From positions 434,001-498,000 of the forward strand of contig NZ_RDTE01000003.1 of assembly GCF_004125265.1 (NCBI RefSeq): a DNA stretch of 64,000 nucleotides, read 5' to 3'. The position numbers were made by a program, and so were the translations under genes. Positions 8,409-16,491 of the stretch are shown piece by piece. The notes under the pieces are model-generated. The model made no database searches. It was not told where the DNA came from and saw nothing but the letters and a program-made list of their open reading frames with translations. Source of the stretch: Streptomyces lydicus. Its GTDB lineage: Bacteria > Actinomycetota > Actinomycetes > Streptomycetales > Streptomycetaceae. Numbering within the stretch: position 1 is the first letter of the stretch; each line of letters begins with the position of its first letter.

Positions 8409-9311
8409 TCAGTGGTGGCCGTCGGCGAGGAGCTTTCCGGTGGCGGCGCGGAGCGCGGCCGCGTGCTCGGCGGTGAGCGGGGAGCGCGGCGGGCGGGTCG
8501 GGCCGCCGCGGTGTCCGGCGAGGTCCATGGCGAGCTTGATCGCCTGCACGAACTCGGGCCGGGAGTCCCAGCGCAACAGCGGGTGCAGGGCGCGGTAGAG
8601 CGGCCGCGCGGTGTCGAGGTCACCGGCGAGGGCGGCACGGTAGAGGGTGCCGCACGCCTCGGGCAGTGCATTGGGGAAGCCCGCGATCCAGCCGACGGCC
8701 CCGGCGAGGGCGAGTTCGAGCAGGACGTCGTCGGCTCCGATCAACAGGTCCAGTTCCGGGACGACTTCGGCGATCTCGTAGGCCCTGCGGACATCACCGC
8801 TGAACTCCTTCACGGCGACGATGCTTCCGTCGGCGTACAGCTCGGCGAGGAGGCCGGGGGTGAGGTCGACCTTGGTGTCGAAAGGGTTGTTGTAGGCGAC
8901 GACGGGCAGGCCGGCCGCGGCGACCTCGGCGAAGTGGGCACGGACCGCCTCCGGTTCGGCACGGTAGCCGTTGGGCGGCAGCAGCAGAACGGATCCGGCG
9001 CCCGCCTCGGCGGCCTGCTCGGCCCACCGGCGCGAGGCGGCGCTGCCGTAGGCGGAGACACCGGGCATCACCCGGTCGCCACCGCCGGCGGCCGCCACGG
9101 CGGTACGGACGACCCGGGCGCGCTCGTCGTCGGTGAGCGTCTGGTATTCGCCGAGGGAGCCGTTGGGGACGACACCGTCGCAGCCGGCGGCGAGCAGCCG
9201 GGCCACCTGGTCGGCGTAGGCGTCGTGGTCGACGGAGAGGTCGTCACGGAAGGGGAGGGTGGTGGCAACCATGATGCCGTGCCAGGGACGGGTGCGGGTG
9301 CGGGTGACCAT
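8409..9311 (-). CDS. DapA-family lyase, probable 1-pyrroline-4-hydroxy-2-carboxylate deaminase
   Basis: A 300-residue class I aldolase-fold protein. The Schiff-base Lys is in VAVKEFSGD near residue 168 and the catalytic Tyr in VVAYNNPF near residue 142. In hydroxyproline catabolism such enzymes remove water and ammonia from 1-pyrroline-4-hydroxy-2-carboxylate to give 2-oxoglutarate semialdehyde. The ATG at 9311 has AAGGAGA upstream. Its own promoter seems present: on the minus strand TTGGCA at 9368-9363, 18 bases, then TAAAAT at 9344-9339, overlapping a candidate operator. It sits 74 bases below the dehydrogenase alpha gene. Family alone would also fit dihydrodipicolinate synthase or an aldolase; the neighbours decide. 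Confidence 0.85.
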   Translation of the reverse strand: MVTRTRTRPWHGIMVATTLPFRDDLSVDHDAYADQVARLLAAGCDGVVPNGSLGEYQTLTDDERARVVRTAVAAAGGGDRVMPGVSAYGSAASRRWAEQAAEAGAGSVLLLPPNGYRAEPEAVRAHFAEVAAAGLPVVAYNNPFDTKVDLTPGLLAELYADGSIVAVKEFSGDVRRAYEIAEVVPELDLLIGADDVLLELALAGAVGWIAGFPNALPEACGTLYRAALAGDLDTARPLYRALHPLLRWDSRPEFVQAIKLAMDLAGHRGGPTRPPRSPLTAEHAAALRAATGKLLADGHH

Positions 9312-9333
9312 GGGAAGTCTCCTTCTATGAGGT

Positions 9334-9345
9334 GTGACATTTTAC
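9334..9345 (+). promoter_or_regulatory. Candidate operator overlapping the deaminase promoter
   Basis: Plus strand GTGACATTTTAC, in the 16-base block GTGTGACATTTTACTG at 9332-9347 that differs by one base from the block before the dehydrogenase beta gene. It covers the -10 box TAAAAT of the deaminase gene, here in the opposite orientation relative to the gene. Confidence 0.55.
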
Positions 9346-9385
9346 TGAGCGTCCCAGGGGCTTGCCAAGGCCGCCCGGAATCGAA

Positions 9386-10780
9386 CTAGCCCTGTCCGTC
9401 CGCGAGTTCTCCCAGAACGACGGGACAGGCGAGGGGTCTGCGGTCGGCCGCGGGTCCGCCCCCGCCCGCGAGACGGGCCACCGCGGGGCCGCACATCCGC
9501 CCCTGGCACCAGCCCATTCCGGCCCGGGTCAGCAGCTTGACGGTACGGGTGTCGCGGGCACCGAGACCCGATACGGCGTCCAGGATCCGGCCGGCCGTGA
9601 CCTCCTCGCACCGGCAGACCTCGGTGTCCTCGCGGAGCCAGCCGGTCCAGCCGGGGCGCGGCGCATGGGCGGCGGCCATGGTCCGGGCGAACCGCCGCAG
9701 CCGGTCCCGGCGGCGGCGCAGCGAGCCGTGAACTCCCCGGCCCGCAATGCTGTACGCCGCCACCTCACCTTCCACAAAGGCGAGTTCCGCACCCCCGATG
9801 CCCCCGGCCTCACCGGCCGCCCAGACGCCGTCGACCGTGGTCCGCTGCTGGTGGTCGAGCACCAGCGCCCAGGTGCCGTCCGGAGTGCGGCGGGTGGCGC
9901 AGCCCAGTGCCGTGGCCGGCTCCAGTTGCGGTACGAGCCCGTGCCCGACGGCGAGCGCATCGCAGGGGATGCGCAGTCCGGTCCCGGGCACCGGCCGCCA
10001 GTCCCGGTCGATCCTGGTCAGGGTGACGGCCTCGACCCGGTCGGTGCCGTGCACGGCGGTGACCGCGCTGCGGGAGCGGAGGCGTACGCCGTGGCGGAGC
10101 AGGGTCACCGCGTGACCGGCCCCTTCTGCGAGCTTGCGGGGGTTGACGGCAAGCGTGCGCGGGGCCCGGGCGTATCCGGCGTAGCCGCTCGCCTCGGCGA
10201 CCACCGGCACGGTGGCGCCGGCCGCGGCGAGCGAGCCGGCGACAGCGAGCAGCAGCGGCCCGCTGCCGGCGACCACGATCCGCCGCCCCGGCAGCACCAG
10301 CCCCGCCTTGAGCATGGCCTGCGCGCCTCCCGCTCCCACGACACCGGGCACCGTCCAGCCGGGGAAGGGGAGTTGGCGCTCGTACGCGCCGGTGGCGAGG
10401 AGCACGTGCCGTGCCCTCACCTCGGCCCGGCCCTGCCCGCCGTCGGGTCCGGTCACCGCGTGCACGGTCCAGTGCGCCGGGTCCCGGGTGACGGCCCAGA
10501 CGTGGTGTGCCGCGAAGTGGTGCACCCGGCCCGCGGCGACTTGCGCGTCCAGCCGCGCGGTACGCCGCGCGAAGGCGCGCCAGGAGTGGTGCAGGGCCTC
10601 GGGGCGGGCGGCGCCCAGCCCGGGGGCCGGCTGCCGGTAGAACTGTCCGCCGGGCCGCGCTGCCGCGTCGACGAGGGCCACCCGCAGTCCGAAGCCGGCG
10701 GCGGTGACGGTGGCGGCGAGCCCGGCCGGCCCCGCGCCGATGACCACGAGGTCGTGGGGGTCAGACGGTGAGGTCGGCAT
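9386..10780 (-). CDS. D-hydroxyproline dehydrogenase, FAD/NAD(P)-binding alpha subunit
   Basis: A 464-residue flavoprotein. The FAD motif VVIGAGPAGLAATV is at about residues 11-24 and a second nucleotide motif VAGSGPLLLAVAGSL lies mid-protein. The C-terminus carries a BFD-like iron-sulfur segment with Cys in VCRCEEVT and GWCQGRMCGP. This build is that of the alpha subunit of three-part D-hydroxyproline dehydrogenases and of hydrogen cyanide synthase HcnB. It oxidises cis-4-hydroxy-D-proline to 1-pyrroline-4-hydroxy-2-carboxylate together with the two genes before it. I use the ATG at 10780, giving a 20-base overlap with the ferredoxin-like subunit; longer readings upstream only shadow that gene. 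Confidence 0.85.
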   Translation of the reverse strand: MPTSPSDPHDLVVIGAGPAGLAATVTAAGFGLRVALVDAAARPGGQFYRQPAPGLGAARPEALHHSWRAFARRTARLDAQVAAGRVHHFAAHHVWAVTRDPAHWTVHAVTGPDGGQGRAEVRARHVLLATGAYERQLPFPGWTVPGVVGAGGAQAMLKAGLVLPGRRIVVAGSGPLLLAVAGSLAAAGATVPVVAEASGYAGYARAPRTLAVNPRKLAEGAGHAVTLLRHGVRLRSRSAVTAVHGTDRVEAVTLTRIDRDWRPVPGTGLRIPCDALAVGHGLVPQLEPATALGCATRRTPDGTWALVLDHQQRTTVDGVWAAGEAGGIGGAELAFVEGEVAAYSIAGRGVHGSLRRRRDRLRRFARTMAAAHAPRPGWTGWLREDTEVCRCEEVTAGRILDAVSGLGARDTRTVKLLTRAGMGWCQGRMCGPAVARLAGGGGPAADRRPLACPVVLGELADGQG

Positions 10781-11081
10781 GCCCGTGTCCTTCCTGGGTG
10801 GTGATCGTGTCCCCGGGCCGGGCGGGCACCAGGCAGGCGCGTTGGTTGGGCCGGCCGTTGACGGTGGCCAGACAGTCGAAGCAGGAGCCGATCCCGCAGA
10901 AGGCCCCGCGCGGCCGCCCGTCGCGTCGTGTGGTCCGCCAGGAGAGCACACCGGCCGCCCAGAGCGCGGCGGCGATGCTCTGACCGGGCAGTGCGGGGAG
11001 CGGCCGCCCGTCGAAACGAATCTCGAACGCCGGTCCCGGCGCGGCCCGTACGACGTCGGCGGGGGTGCGGCGACGGGTCAT
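10761..11081 (-). CDS. D-hydroxyproline dehydrogenase, [2Fe-2S] gamma subunit
   Basis: A 106-residue ferredoxin-fold protein like HcnA. The cluster ligands follow the plant-type pattern in FCGIGSCFDC with the fourth Cys in QRACLVPA. It should pass electrons between the two flavin subunits or to the respiratory chain. The ATG at 11081 has GGAG seven bases upstream. It lies between the alpha gene (overlap) and the beta gene (64-base gap), the gene order of a single enzyme complex. Confidence 0.85.
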   Translation of the reverse strand: MTRRRTPADVVRAAPGPAFEIRFDGRPLPALPGQSIAAALWAAGVLSWRTTRRDGRPRGAFCGIGSCFDCLATVNGRPNQRACLVPARPGDTITTQEGHGHADLTV

Positions 11082-11145
11082 CCCCGGACTCCTCTCGGTG
11101 GTGGTGTGCGGGCGGGGGGCGACGGCACGAGCAGGGCGGGCAGCC

Positions 11146-12345
11146 TCATTCCTCCGCCCCTTCCTGCCCCTCCCCTTCCTCCCCCGCCCGTTCGGCGAAC
11201 CGGTCCGGGCGGAACGGCCGCGGGTCCAGCGGGCCGGGTGCCCCCGTCAGCGCGGCGGCGATCAGCAGGCCGGTGGCCGGGGCGAGTCCGATCCCCGCGC
11301 CCTCGTGGCCGCAGGCGTGCAGCAGGCCCGGCAGGCGCGGGTCGGGGCCGATCGCCGGGAGGTGGTCGGGGAGGTAGGGGCGGAACCCCTGATAGGTGCG
11401 CATCACCCGGATGCCCGCCAATACGGGGAACAGGGCTGCGGCTTGGGCGGCGAGCCGGCGCAGCACTCCGACGGAGAGCGTGCGGTCGAAGCCGATCCGT
11501 TCCCTGCTGGCGCCGATCAGGACCGGTCCGGCCGGGGTGCCCTCGACGACGGCTGAGGTCTGCAGCGCCGCCGATCCGCTGGCCACGTCGGCGACATAGT
11601 CCGCGGCATAGACCTTGCGGCGTACGACACGCGGCAGCGGCTCGGTGACCAGCACACATCCCCGGCGCGGCAGGACGGGGACCCGCACCCCCGCGAGCGA
11701 GGCCAGCCGGCCGGCCCAGGTGCCGGTGGCGTTCACCACCGCGGGGGCCAGGAGGTCGCCCCGCGGGGTACGGACGCCCCGTACCGTCCCGCCGGGCCCC
11801 CGCAGGACGGCCGTGACCTCCGTGCCCAGGTGCAGCCGCGCTCCGGACGCACGCAGCAGATGGGCGGCGGCCAGGGCGGGCTGGACCTGCGCGTCCTGCG
11901 GGTAGAGGACGCCTCCGGCGAGGCCGGGCGCCAGATGCGGTTCGGCGTCCCGCAGCCGGTCGGCGACGAGGCAGTCGCTGCGCACGCCCGCCCTGCCCTG
12001 CGCCGCGCGGAAGGCGTTCAGCGCCACCATGCCGGGTTCGTCGGAGGCCACGACCAGCCCGCCCTTCGCCTCGTACTCGATCTCCGGCGGCAGCTCCGCG
12101 GCGAGTTCGCGCCACAACCGGAGTGAGAACAGGGCGAGTTCGAGTTCGGGCCCCGGTTCCTTGTCGGAGACCAGCAGATTCCCCTCACCGGCGCCGGTGG
12201 TACCGCCCGCGACGGGTCCGCGGTCGACGACGGCGACATCAAGGCCGGACCGGCCGGCGTAGTAGGCACAGGCGGCGCCGACCACTCCCGCCCCGACGAC
12301 GACCACGTCCGGAGCATCCAAAGACTGTCTGTGTCTCGTGGGCAC
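11146..12345 (-). CDS. D-hydroxyproline dehydrogenase, FAD-dependent beta subunit (DadA/glycine oxidase family)
   Basis: A 399-residue amine oxidase of the D-amino-acid dehydrogenase family. The FAD motif VVVVGAGVVGAACAYYAG is at residues 14-31, and GHEGAGIGLAPATG near the C-terminus closes the FAD site. It should hold the substrate-oxidising site of the complex. It is the first gene of the operon. No ribosome site precedes the GTG at 12345; CATATT on the minus strand ends six bases before it, so the transcript may be leaderless. The C-terminus is Glu-rich low complexity. A start further inside would break the FAD motif. Confidence 0.82.
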   Translation of the reverse strand: MPTRHRQSLDAPDVVVVGAGVVGAACAYYAGRSGLDVAVVDRGPVAGGTTGAGEGNLLVSDKEPGPELELALFSLRLWRELAAELPPEIEYEAKGGLVVASDEPGMVALNAFRAAQGRAGVRSDCLVADRLRDAEPHLAPGLAGGVLYPQDAQVQPALAAAHLLRASGARLHLGTEVTAVLRGPGGTVRGVRTPRGDLLAPAVVNATGTWAGRLASLAGVRVPVLPRRGCVLVTEPLPRVVRRKVYAADYVADVASGSAALQTSAVVEGTPAGPVLIGASRERIGFDRTLSVGVLRRLAAQAAALFPVLAGIRVMRTYQGFRPYLPDHLPAIGPDPRLPGLLHACGHEGAGIGLAPATGLLIAAALTGAPGPLDPRPFRPDRFAERAGEEGEGQEGAEE

Positions 12346-12349
12346 ATCA

Positions 12350-12361
12350 GTAATATGTCAC
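12350..12361 (-). promoter_or_regulatory. Candidate operator at the head of the hydroxyproline operon
   Basis: On the minus strand GTGACATATTAC, within GTGTGACATATTACTG at 12363-12348. It starts five bases before the GTG of the dehydrogenase beta gene and covers the probable -10 box, an ideal repressor position. Confidence 0.55.
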
Positions 12362-12452
12362 ACAACACAGCCTCTGGAAAGGGGACTTGAAGATCTGCCG
12401 CCTTGGCTTCACCACCGGCCCGGACGGCCGCGGGAGTGCCGGAGGACGGGGC

Positions 12453-12648
<196 letters not shown>

Positions 12649-12727
12649 CTCTGCCGAACTCGTCGAACCGACCTCCCTGCCGTCCGGCGCCGCGGGCCCC
12701 GGCGGGTCCGGGTCCGGAGGTGGACTG

Positions 12728-13717
12728 ATGCGCCTGGCCCAGGTACGGACGGCCGTCGCGGGCGCGGGCGCCCTGCTGCTCGCCGCCGCGGGGCTGAGCG
12801 GCTGCGGACTGACCAGCGGCAGCCCGCTGGCCGACTCGGTACGGCCCGGCTCCGTCGGGAAGGGGCGACCGCTGGCCGGCGCCCGACTGACCGTGACCTC
12901 GAAGGAGTTCACCGAGCAGATCATCCTGGGCCAGATCATGGGGCTGGTCTTCAAGGCGGCCGGCGCGGAAGTCCTGGACCGGACGGGCATCCAGGGCTCG
13001 ATCGGTGCCCGCGAGGCGGTCAAGTCCGGTGCGGCGGACGGGATGTACGAGTACACCGGCACGACCTGGATCACCTACCTCGGTCACACCAAGCGGGTCG
13101 TCGACCCGTACAAGCAGTGGGAGGCCGTACGCGAGGAGGACCGCCGCAACGGCATCACCTGGCTGCCCGCCGCCCCGCTCAACAACACCTACGCGCTGGT
13201 CGCGAACCAGGCGAACGCGCACAAGTACCGGCTGCGCACGCTCTCCGACGTGGCACGTCTGACGAAGAAGGACCCGGGCGCGGCGACGATCTGCGGTGGA
13301 AGCGAGTTCTCGGTGCGCGAGGACGGCCTGCCGGGCGTGGCGAAGACGTACGGATTCGCGCTCCGGCGCGGGAACTTCAAAAAGATGGACGACGGCGTCG
13401 TCTACACCCAGGTCGCCGAGGGGGCGGCCTGCTCCCTCGGAGTGGCGGCCACCACCGACGGCCGCATTCCCGAACTCAAGCTGAAGGTGTTGGAGGACGA
13501 CCGGCACTTCTTCCCCAACTACAACGCGGCACCCGAGATGAACAGCGCCACCATGAGGAAGTACCCCGCCATCGCCGGCCTCCTCGCCCCGATCACCAAG
13601 CGGCTGACGGGGGCCCAGGCCCAGCGGCTGAACGCGCGGGTGGACGTGGACGGGGAGGACCCGCACGAGGTGGCGAAGGACTGGCTGGTGCGGGAGGGCT
13701 TCATCCGGGAAGGCTGA
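12728..13717 (+). CDS. OpuAC/ProX-type osmoprotectant (betaine) ABC transporter binding lipoprotein
   Basis: A 329-residue exported lipoprotein. The start is the ATG at 12728 because GGAGG lies seven bases before it and the lipobox LSGC follows at about residue 21; an earlier GTG at 12641 would hide the signal. The mature part opens with the family phrase LTVTSKEFTEQIILGQIM and continues with the two-lobed fold that cages quaternary amines with aromatic residues (YEYTGTTWITYLG). Likely ligands are glycine betaine, choline, or proline-type betaines. No intact permease or ATPase gene is next to it; only a permease 3' remnant precedes it, so it is an orphan unless it docks with a transporter coded elsewhere. 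Confidence 0.85.
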   Translation: MRLAQVRTAVAGAGALLLAAAGLSGCGLTSGSPLADSVRPGSVGKGRPLAGARLTVTSKEFTEQIILGQIMGLVFKAAGAEVLDRTGIQGSIGAREAVKSGAADGMYEYTGTTWITYLGHTKRVVDPYKQWEAVREEDRRNGITWLPAAPLNNTYALVANQANAHKYRLRTLSDVARLTKKDPGAATICGGSEFSVREDGLPGVAKTYGFALRRGNFKKMDDGVVYTQVAEGAACSLGVAATTDGRIPELKLKVLEDDRHFFPNYNAAPEMNSATMRKYPAIAGLLAPITKRLTGAQAQRLNARVDVDGEDPHEVAKDWLVREGFIREG

Positions 13718-13828
13718 CAGCCGGATTCGTACGAGCGGCCGAAGGGCGGGAGGGGAGCGCCCTGCCCTTCGCGTAGACGCTGTCGCCCGGAGGGCCGGGG
13801 CACCAGGCATGGATGTTCCTCAGCCCCG

Positions 13829-15109
13829 TCACCGGCTCCCGGTCCGCTCCGCGATCCACCCCGCCATGGCGCGTACGCCGATGCCGATGGCGCGCTCGTC
13901 CGGGGCGAAATCGGGGTAGTGCGGGTAGCTGGTGGTGAGGGGGGCGCCGGGGGCACGGACGCCGAGGAAGGTGAACGTGCCGGGGAGACAGTCCAGGTAG
14001 AGGGCGAAGTCCTCGCCGCTGAAGGGCGGAAAGGCCGCATGGAGTTCGGTCACCGCGTCTCGGCCGAGGGTGTGCCGGAGGTGGTGGGCGAGCACACGGG
14101 CATCATGTTCCGGGCAGACCATGGCAGGGAACGGCTCGGCGGGGAAGCTCACCCCGGCCCCCGCGTACAACGCGGCCAGGTGACGGATGTCCTCGCGTAC
14201 CTCCACGTACCGTCCCTGAGGCCAGCAGCGGTAGGACACACTCACCTTGGCGTCCTCGGCCCGGGCCCGCAGGGCCACGAACCGGGCCAGCGGCCCGTCG
14301 GGCATCTGGGCGTCGGCGACGATACGTTCGAGGTCGGCGGCGGTCTGCGGTGGTGCCACCGTGGCGAGTGCGCCGATCTCGTCGGCCAGTCGACGTGCGG
14401 CATCGGGCGCGTCCGGCCCGGAGACGGTCACCTCCGCCTTGTCCTGGCCCGGCATGCCGAAGCCGGGGGTCACGGCGAACCGGCCGACGGGGAACGGCCC
14501 GCAGTGCAGCGCATGGATCTCCTCCGCGCGGGTGCGCTCCAGCACACCCGCGTCGATCAGTGCACGGGCCCCCGACAGGGTCTCCTCGGCGGGCTGGAAG
14601 AGGAACACCACGGTTCCGTCCAGTTGCCGCCGCAGCCGCGCCAGGACCTGTGCGACGCCGAGCGCCACGACGGTGTGGATGTCGTGCCCGCAGAAGTGGG
14701 CCGCCTCCCGGCCGCCCCCGACGATGTCCTTGGGCGGCACCGCGTCCAGGTCCGCCCGGTACGCGACGGTCCGGCCCGGACGCGTCCCCCGCAGGACGCC
14801 GACGACGCCGTGGCCGCCCACTCCGGTGGTGACGGCCAGCCCGGCTTTCCGCAGCTCCCGGGCCACCGCAGCGGCGGTGCGCCGCTCCTGTCCCGGCGCC
14901 TCGGGATGCCGGTGAAGGTCCCGCCGGAGCGCGATCAGCCCCTGCTCCAGGCGCGCCACCTCGGCGTCCACCGCCCCTTGCGCCATGGCCTCCCCCTGCC
15001 CGTCGGCGGCAGCCCTGCCCGCAGTTCCCCACACGGCTCCCGCACCGGCGGCCGCTGTGCCGGCCAGTACCGTACGGCGCGCGAGATCACGCTCCCCGGG
15101 ACGATTCAC
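13829..15109 (-). CDS. Tat-exported M20-family amidohydrolase
   Basis: A 426-residue zinc aminoacylase/hippurate hydrolase-like enzyme. The N-terminus has a twin-arginine signal (DLARRTVLAGTAAAGAGAVW) with a following Ala-rich cut region, so it acts outside the membrane. Metal ligands are visible in YRADLDAVPP, CGHDIHT and PAEETLSGA, and the C-terminal His in the PPFSGEDFALY region. A dimerisation domain is inserted in the middle. It likely removes acyl groups from amino acids or cleaves small peptides. The GTG at 15109 follows GGAGGA closely. The gene stands alone and its substrate is not evident. Confidence 0.83.
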   Translation of the reverse strand: MNRPGERDLARRTVLAGTAAAGAGAVWGTAGRAAADGQGEAMAQGAVDAEVARLEQGLIALRRDLHRHPEAPGQERRTAAAVARELRKAGLAVTTGVGGHGVVGVLRGTRPGRTVAYRADLDAVPPKDIVGGGREAAHFCGHDIHTVVALGVAQVLARLRRQLDGTVVFLFQPAEETLSGARALIDAGVLERTRAEEIHALHCGPFPVGRFAVTPGFGMPGQDKAEVTVSGPDAPDAARRLADEIGALATVAPPQTAADLERIVADAQMPDGPLARFVALRARAEDAKVSVSYRCWPQGRYVEVREDIRHLAALYAGAGVSFPAEPFPAMVCPEHDARVLAHHLRHTLGRDAVTELHAAFPPFSGEDFALYLDCLPGTFTFLGVRAPGAPLTTSYPHYPDFAPDERAIGIGVRAMAGWIAERTGSR

Positions 15110-15128
15110 CGCTCCTCCTTCGATCCGG

Positions 15129-15155
15129 CAACTGGTCTTTTATTCCGGCCAGTTG
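15129..15155. promoter_or_regulatory. Inverted repeat before the amidohydrolase gene
   Basis: CAACTGG at 15129-15135 and CCAGTTG at 15149-15155 form a perfect 7-base dyad with a 13-base AT-rich centre. It lies 20 bases before the GTG start, a fitting place for a repressor operator. I do not recognise the binding protein. Confidence 0.5.
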
Positions 15156-15459
15156 GTCCTCTGGCTGTAGTTGCGGCTTCACCAGGCCTCCGGGAACGCC
15201 CGCCGGGCAGCCCGAATGCGCCACCGCATCCGCATGACCGGTCCGTCGTCGCCAGGTGAGCGAAACCCGGATACGACACGATGGCCGCAGGCAAAGGCCG
15301 TTGCCCATCCGGCGCGCCCCCATGGGGAGGTGGGGACAACCCCCCATCGGGACCCCGGTCCACGCAGAGCGGAACGGTCCGAAGAGAAAGTGGATCAGCA
15401 GGCGCGACCGTCTCTATGTCCCCGCAGTCACCGACCAAGATCAGTCGCAGGTGGGCCAT
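15156..15459. other. Intergenic region with no gene seen
   Basis: About 300 bases upstream of the PPOX gene. Short open frames exist on both strands but none has a ribosome site or a recognisable product. I see no clear terminator or repeat in it. Confidence 0.5.
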
Positions 15460-15472
15460 TAGGGTCGGTGGC

Positions 15473-16132
15473 ATGACGACCTCCCTTGCCAGCAGTACCT
15501 TCGACTCGCTCCGCCTCGACGCCGTGCCCGATCAGGACGCGTTACGCCGGGTCTACGAGCTGCCCAAGGACGCGGCCATACGCAAACAGATGACCGAACT
15601 AACCGAGCAGACACGGCGGTTGATCGGCTGCTCCTCGCTGGTCCTGGTCGCCAGCGCGGACGCCGAGGGTAACTGTGACGTCTCCCCGCGCGGCGGCCCC
15701 GCCGGGTTCGTCGCCGTCCTGGACGCACGGACGGTGGCGATACCGGACGCGACCGGCAACAAGCGTCTGGACACCCTGCAGAACGTCATCGCCACCGGAC
15801 GGGCCGGGCTGCTGTTCGTCATCCCGGGGCGTACCACGACGCTCAGGGTGAACGGCCGGGCCTGCGTCTCCACCCGCCCCGAGCTGCTGTCGCAGCTGAC
15901 CGCCGTGGGCAAGCCGCCGGCCAGCGCGCTGGTGCTGGGGATCGAGGAGGTCTACCCGCACTGCCCCAAGTCGCTCCTGCGCAGCGGGGCCTGGAAGCCG
16001 GGGCAGTGGCTGCCGACGGACGCCCAGCCGACCTCGGCCGAGGTGACGCTGGCCCAACTGCGGATGCCGGAGCTGACGATCACTGACGTCGAGCAGGCGG
16101 AGGCGGATTCACTGAAGTACCGGTACGAGTAA
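15473..16132 (+). CDS. Pyridoxamine 5'-phosphate oxidase-fold flavoprotein (MSMEG_1061-like)
   Basis: A 219-residue split-barrel FMN-binding protein. The region VLVASADAEGNCDVSPRGG is the typical opening of the family, and the central VLDARTVAIPD and the later HCPKSLLRS fit the MSMEG_1061-type PPOX subgroup. Members reduce or oxidise small molecules using FMN or F420; the substrate is unknown. There is no ribosome site before the ATG; TAGGGT at 15460-15465 stands seven bases before it, so the transcript is probably leaderless. The gene is not in an operon. Confidence 0.8.
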   Translation: MTTSLASSTFDSLRLDAVPDQDALRRVYELPKDAAIRKQMTELTEQTRRLIGCSSLVLVASADAEGNCDVSPRGGPAGFVAVLDARTVAIPDATGNKRLDTLQNVIATGRAGLLFVIPGRTTTLRVNGRACVSTRPELLSQLTAVGKPPASALVLGIEEVYPHCPKSLLRSGAWKPGQWLPTDAQPTSAEVTLAQLRMPELTITDVEQAEADSLKYRYE

Positions 16133-16309
16133 CGGGCCGACCTGCGTTAACTGAACCACCAGCCCGTCGAATCCCCGGACCAGCACGCCCCAAGATCAAT
16201 CGCGGGGCTGCCGGAAATAGGGGCGACCGTGCCCGGCAACTCGTAGAGGCTGAGATTCCAAACGTTTCACCCGCACGGATGATCCTCGCCCCGGCACACA
16301 GCCGAGACA

Positions 16310-16342
16310 CGTGATCTCCGCGTCTTCGACGCGGAGATCACG
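16310..16342. terminator. Perfect 15-base hairpin in the 16133-16491 gap
   Basis: CGTGATCTCCGCGTC at 16310-16324 pairs with GACGCGGAGATCACG at 16328-16342 around a TTC loop. It lies 178 bases after the PPOX gene and 150 bases before the glycosylase gene, so it may end PPOX transcription, but the long distance leaves other roles open. The rest of this 359-base gap holds no gene I can support. Confidence 0.6.
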
Positions 16343-16491
16343 GCGCAGCGTTGTCCACCACGTTCCGCGTCTGGTGGGGGTGAGTGCCGGCCCGCTCCAG
16401 GCCGGTGGCGGCCCGGACGGCAACCGGGCGGCGACCAGGCGGCGCGTCACGACAGCGCGTGCGTTGCGCGATGCGGCATTAGCGTGGAGGG

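Noticed and set aside
8409..9311. Dihydrodipicolinate synthase of lysine synthesis
   Set aside because: The fold fits, but its place between a hydroxyproline epimerase and D-hydroxyproline dehydrogenase makes the deaminase role far more likely.
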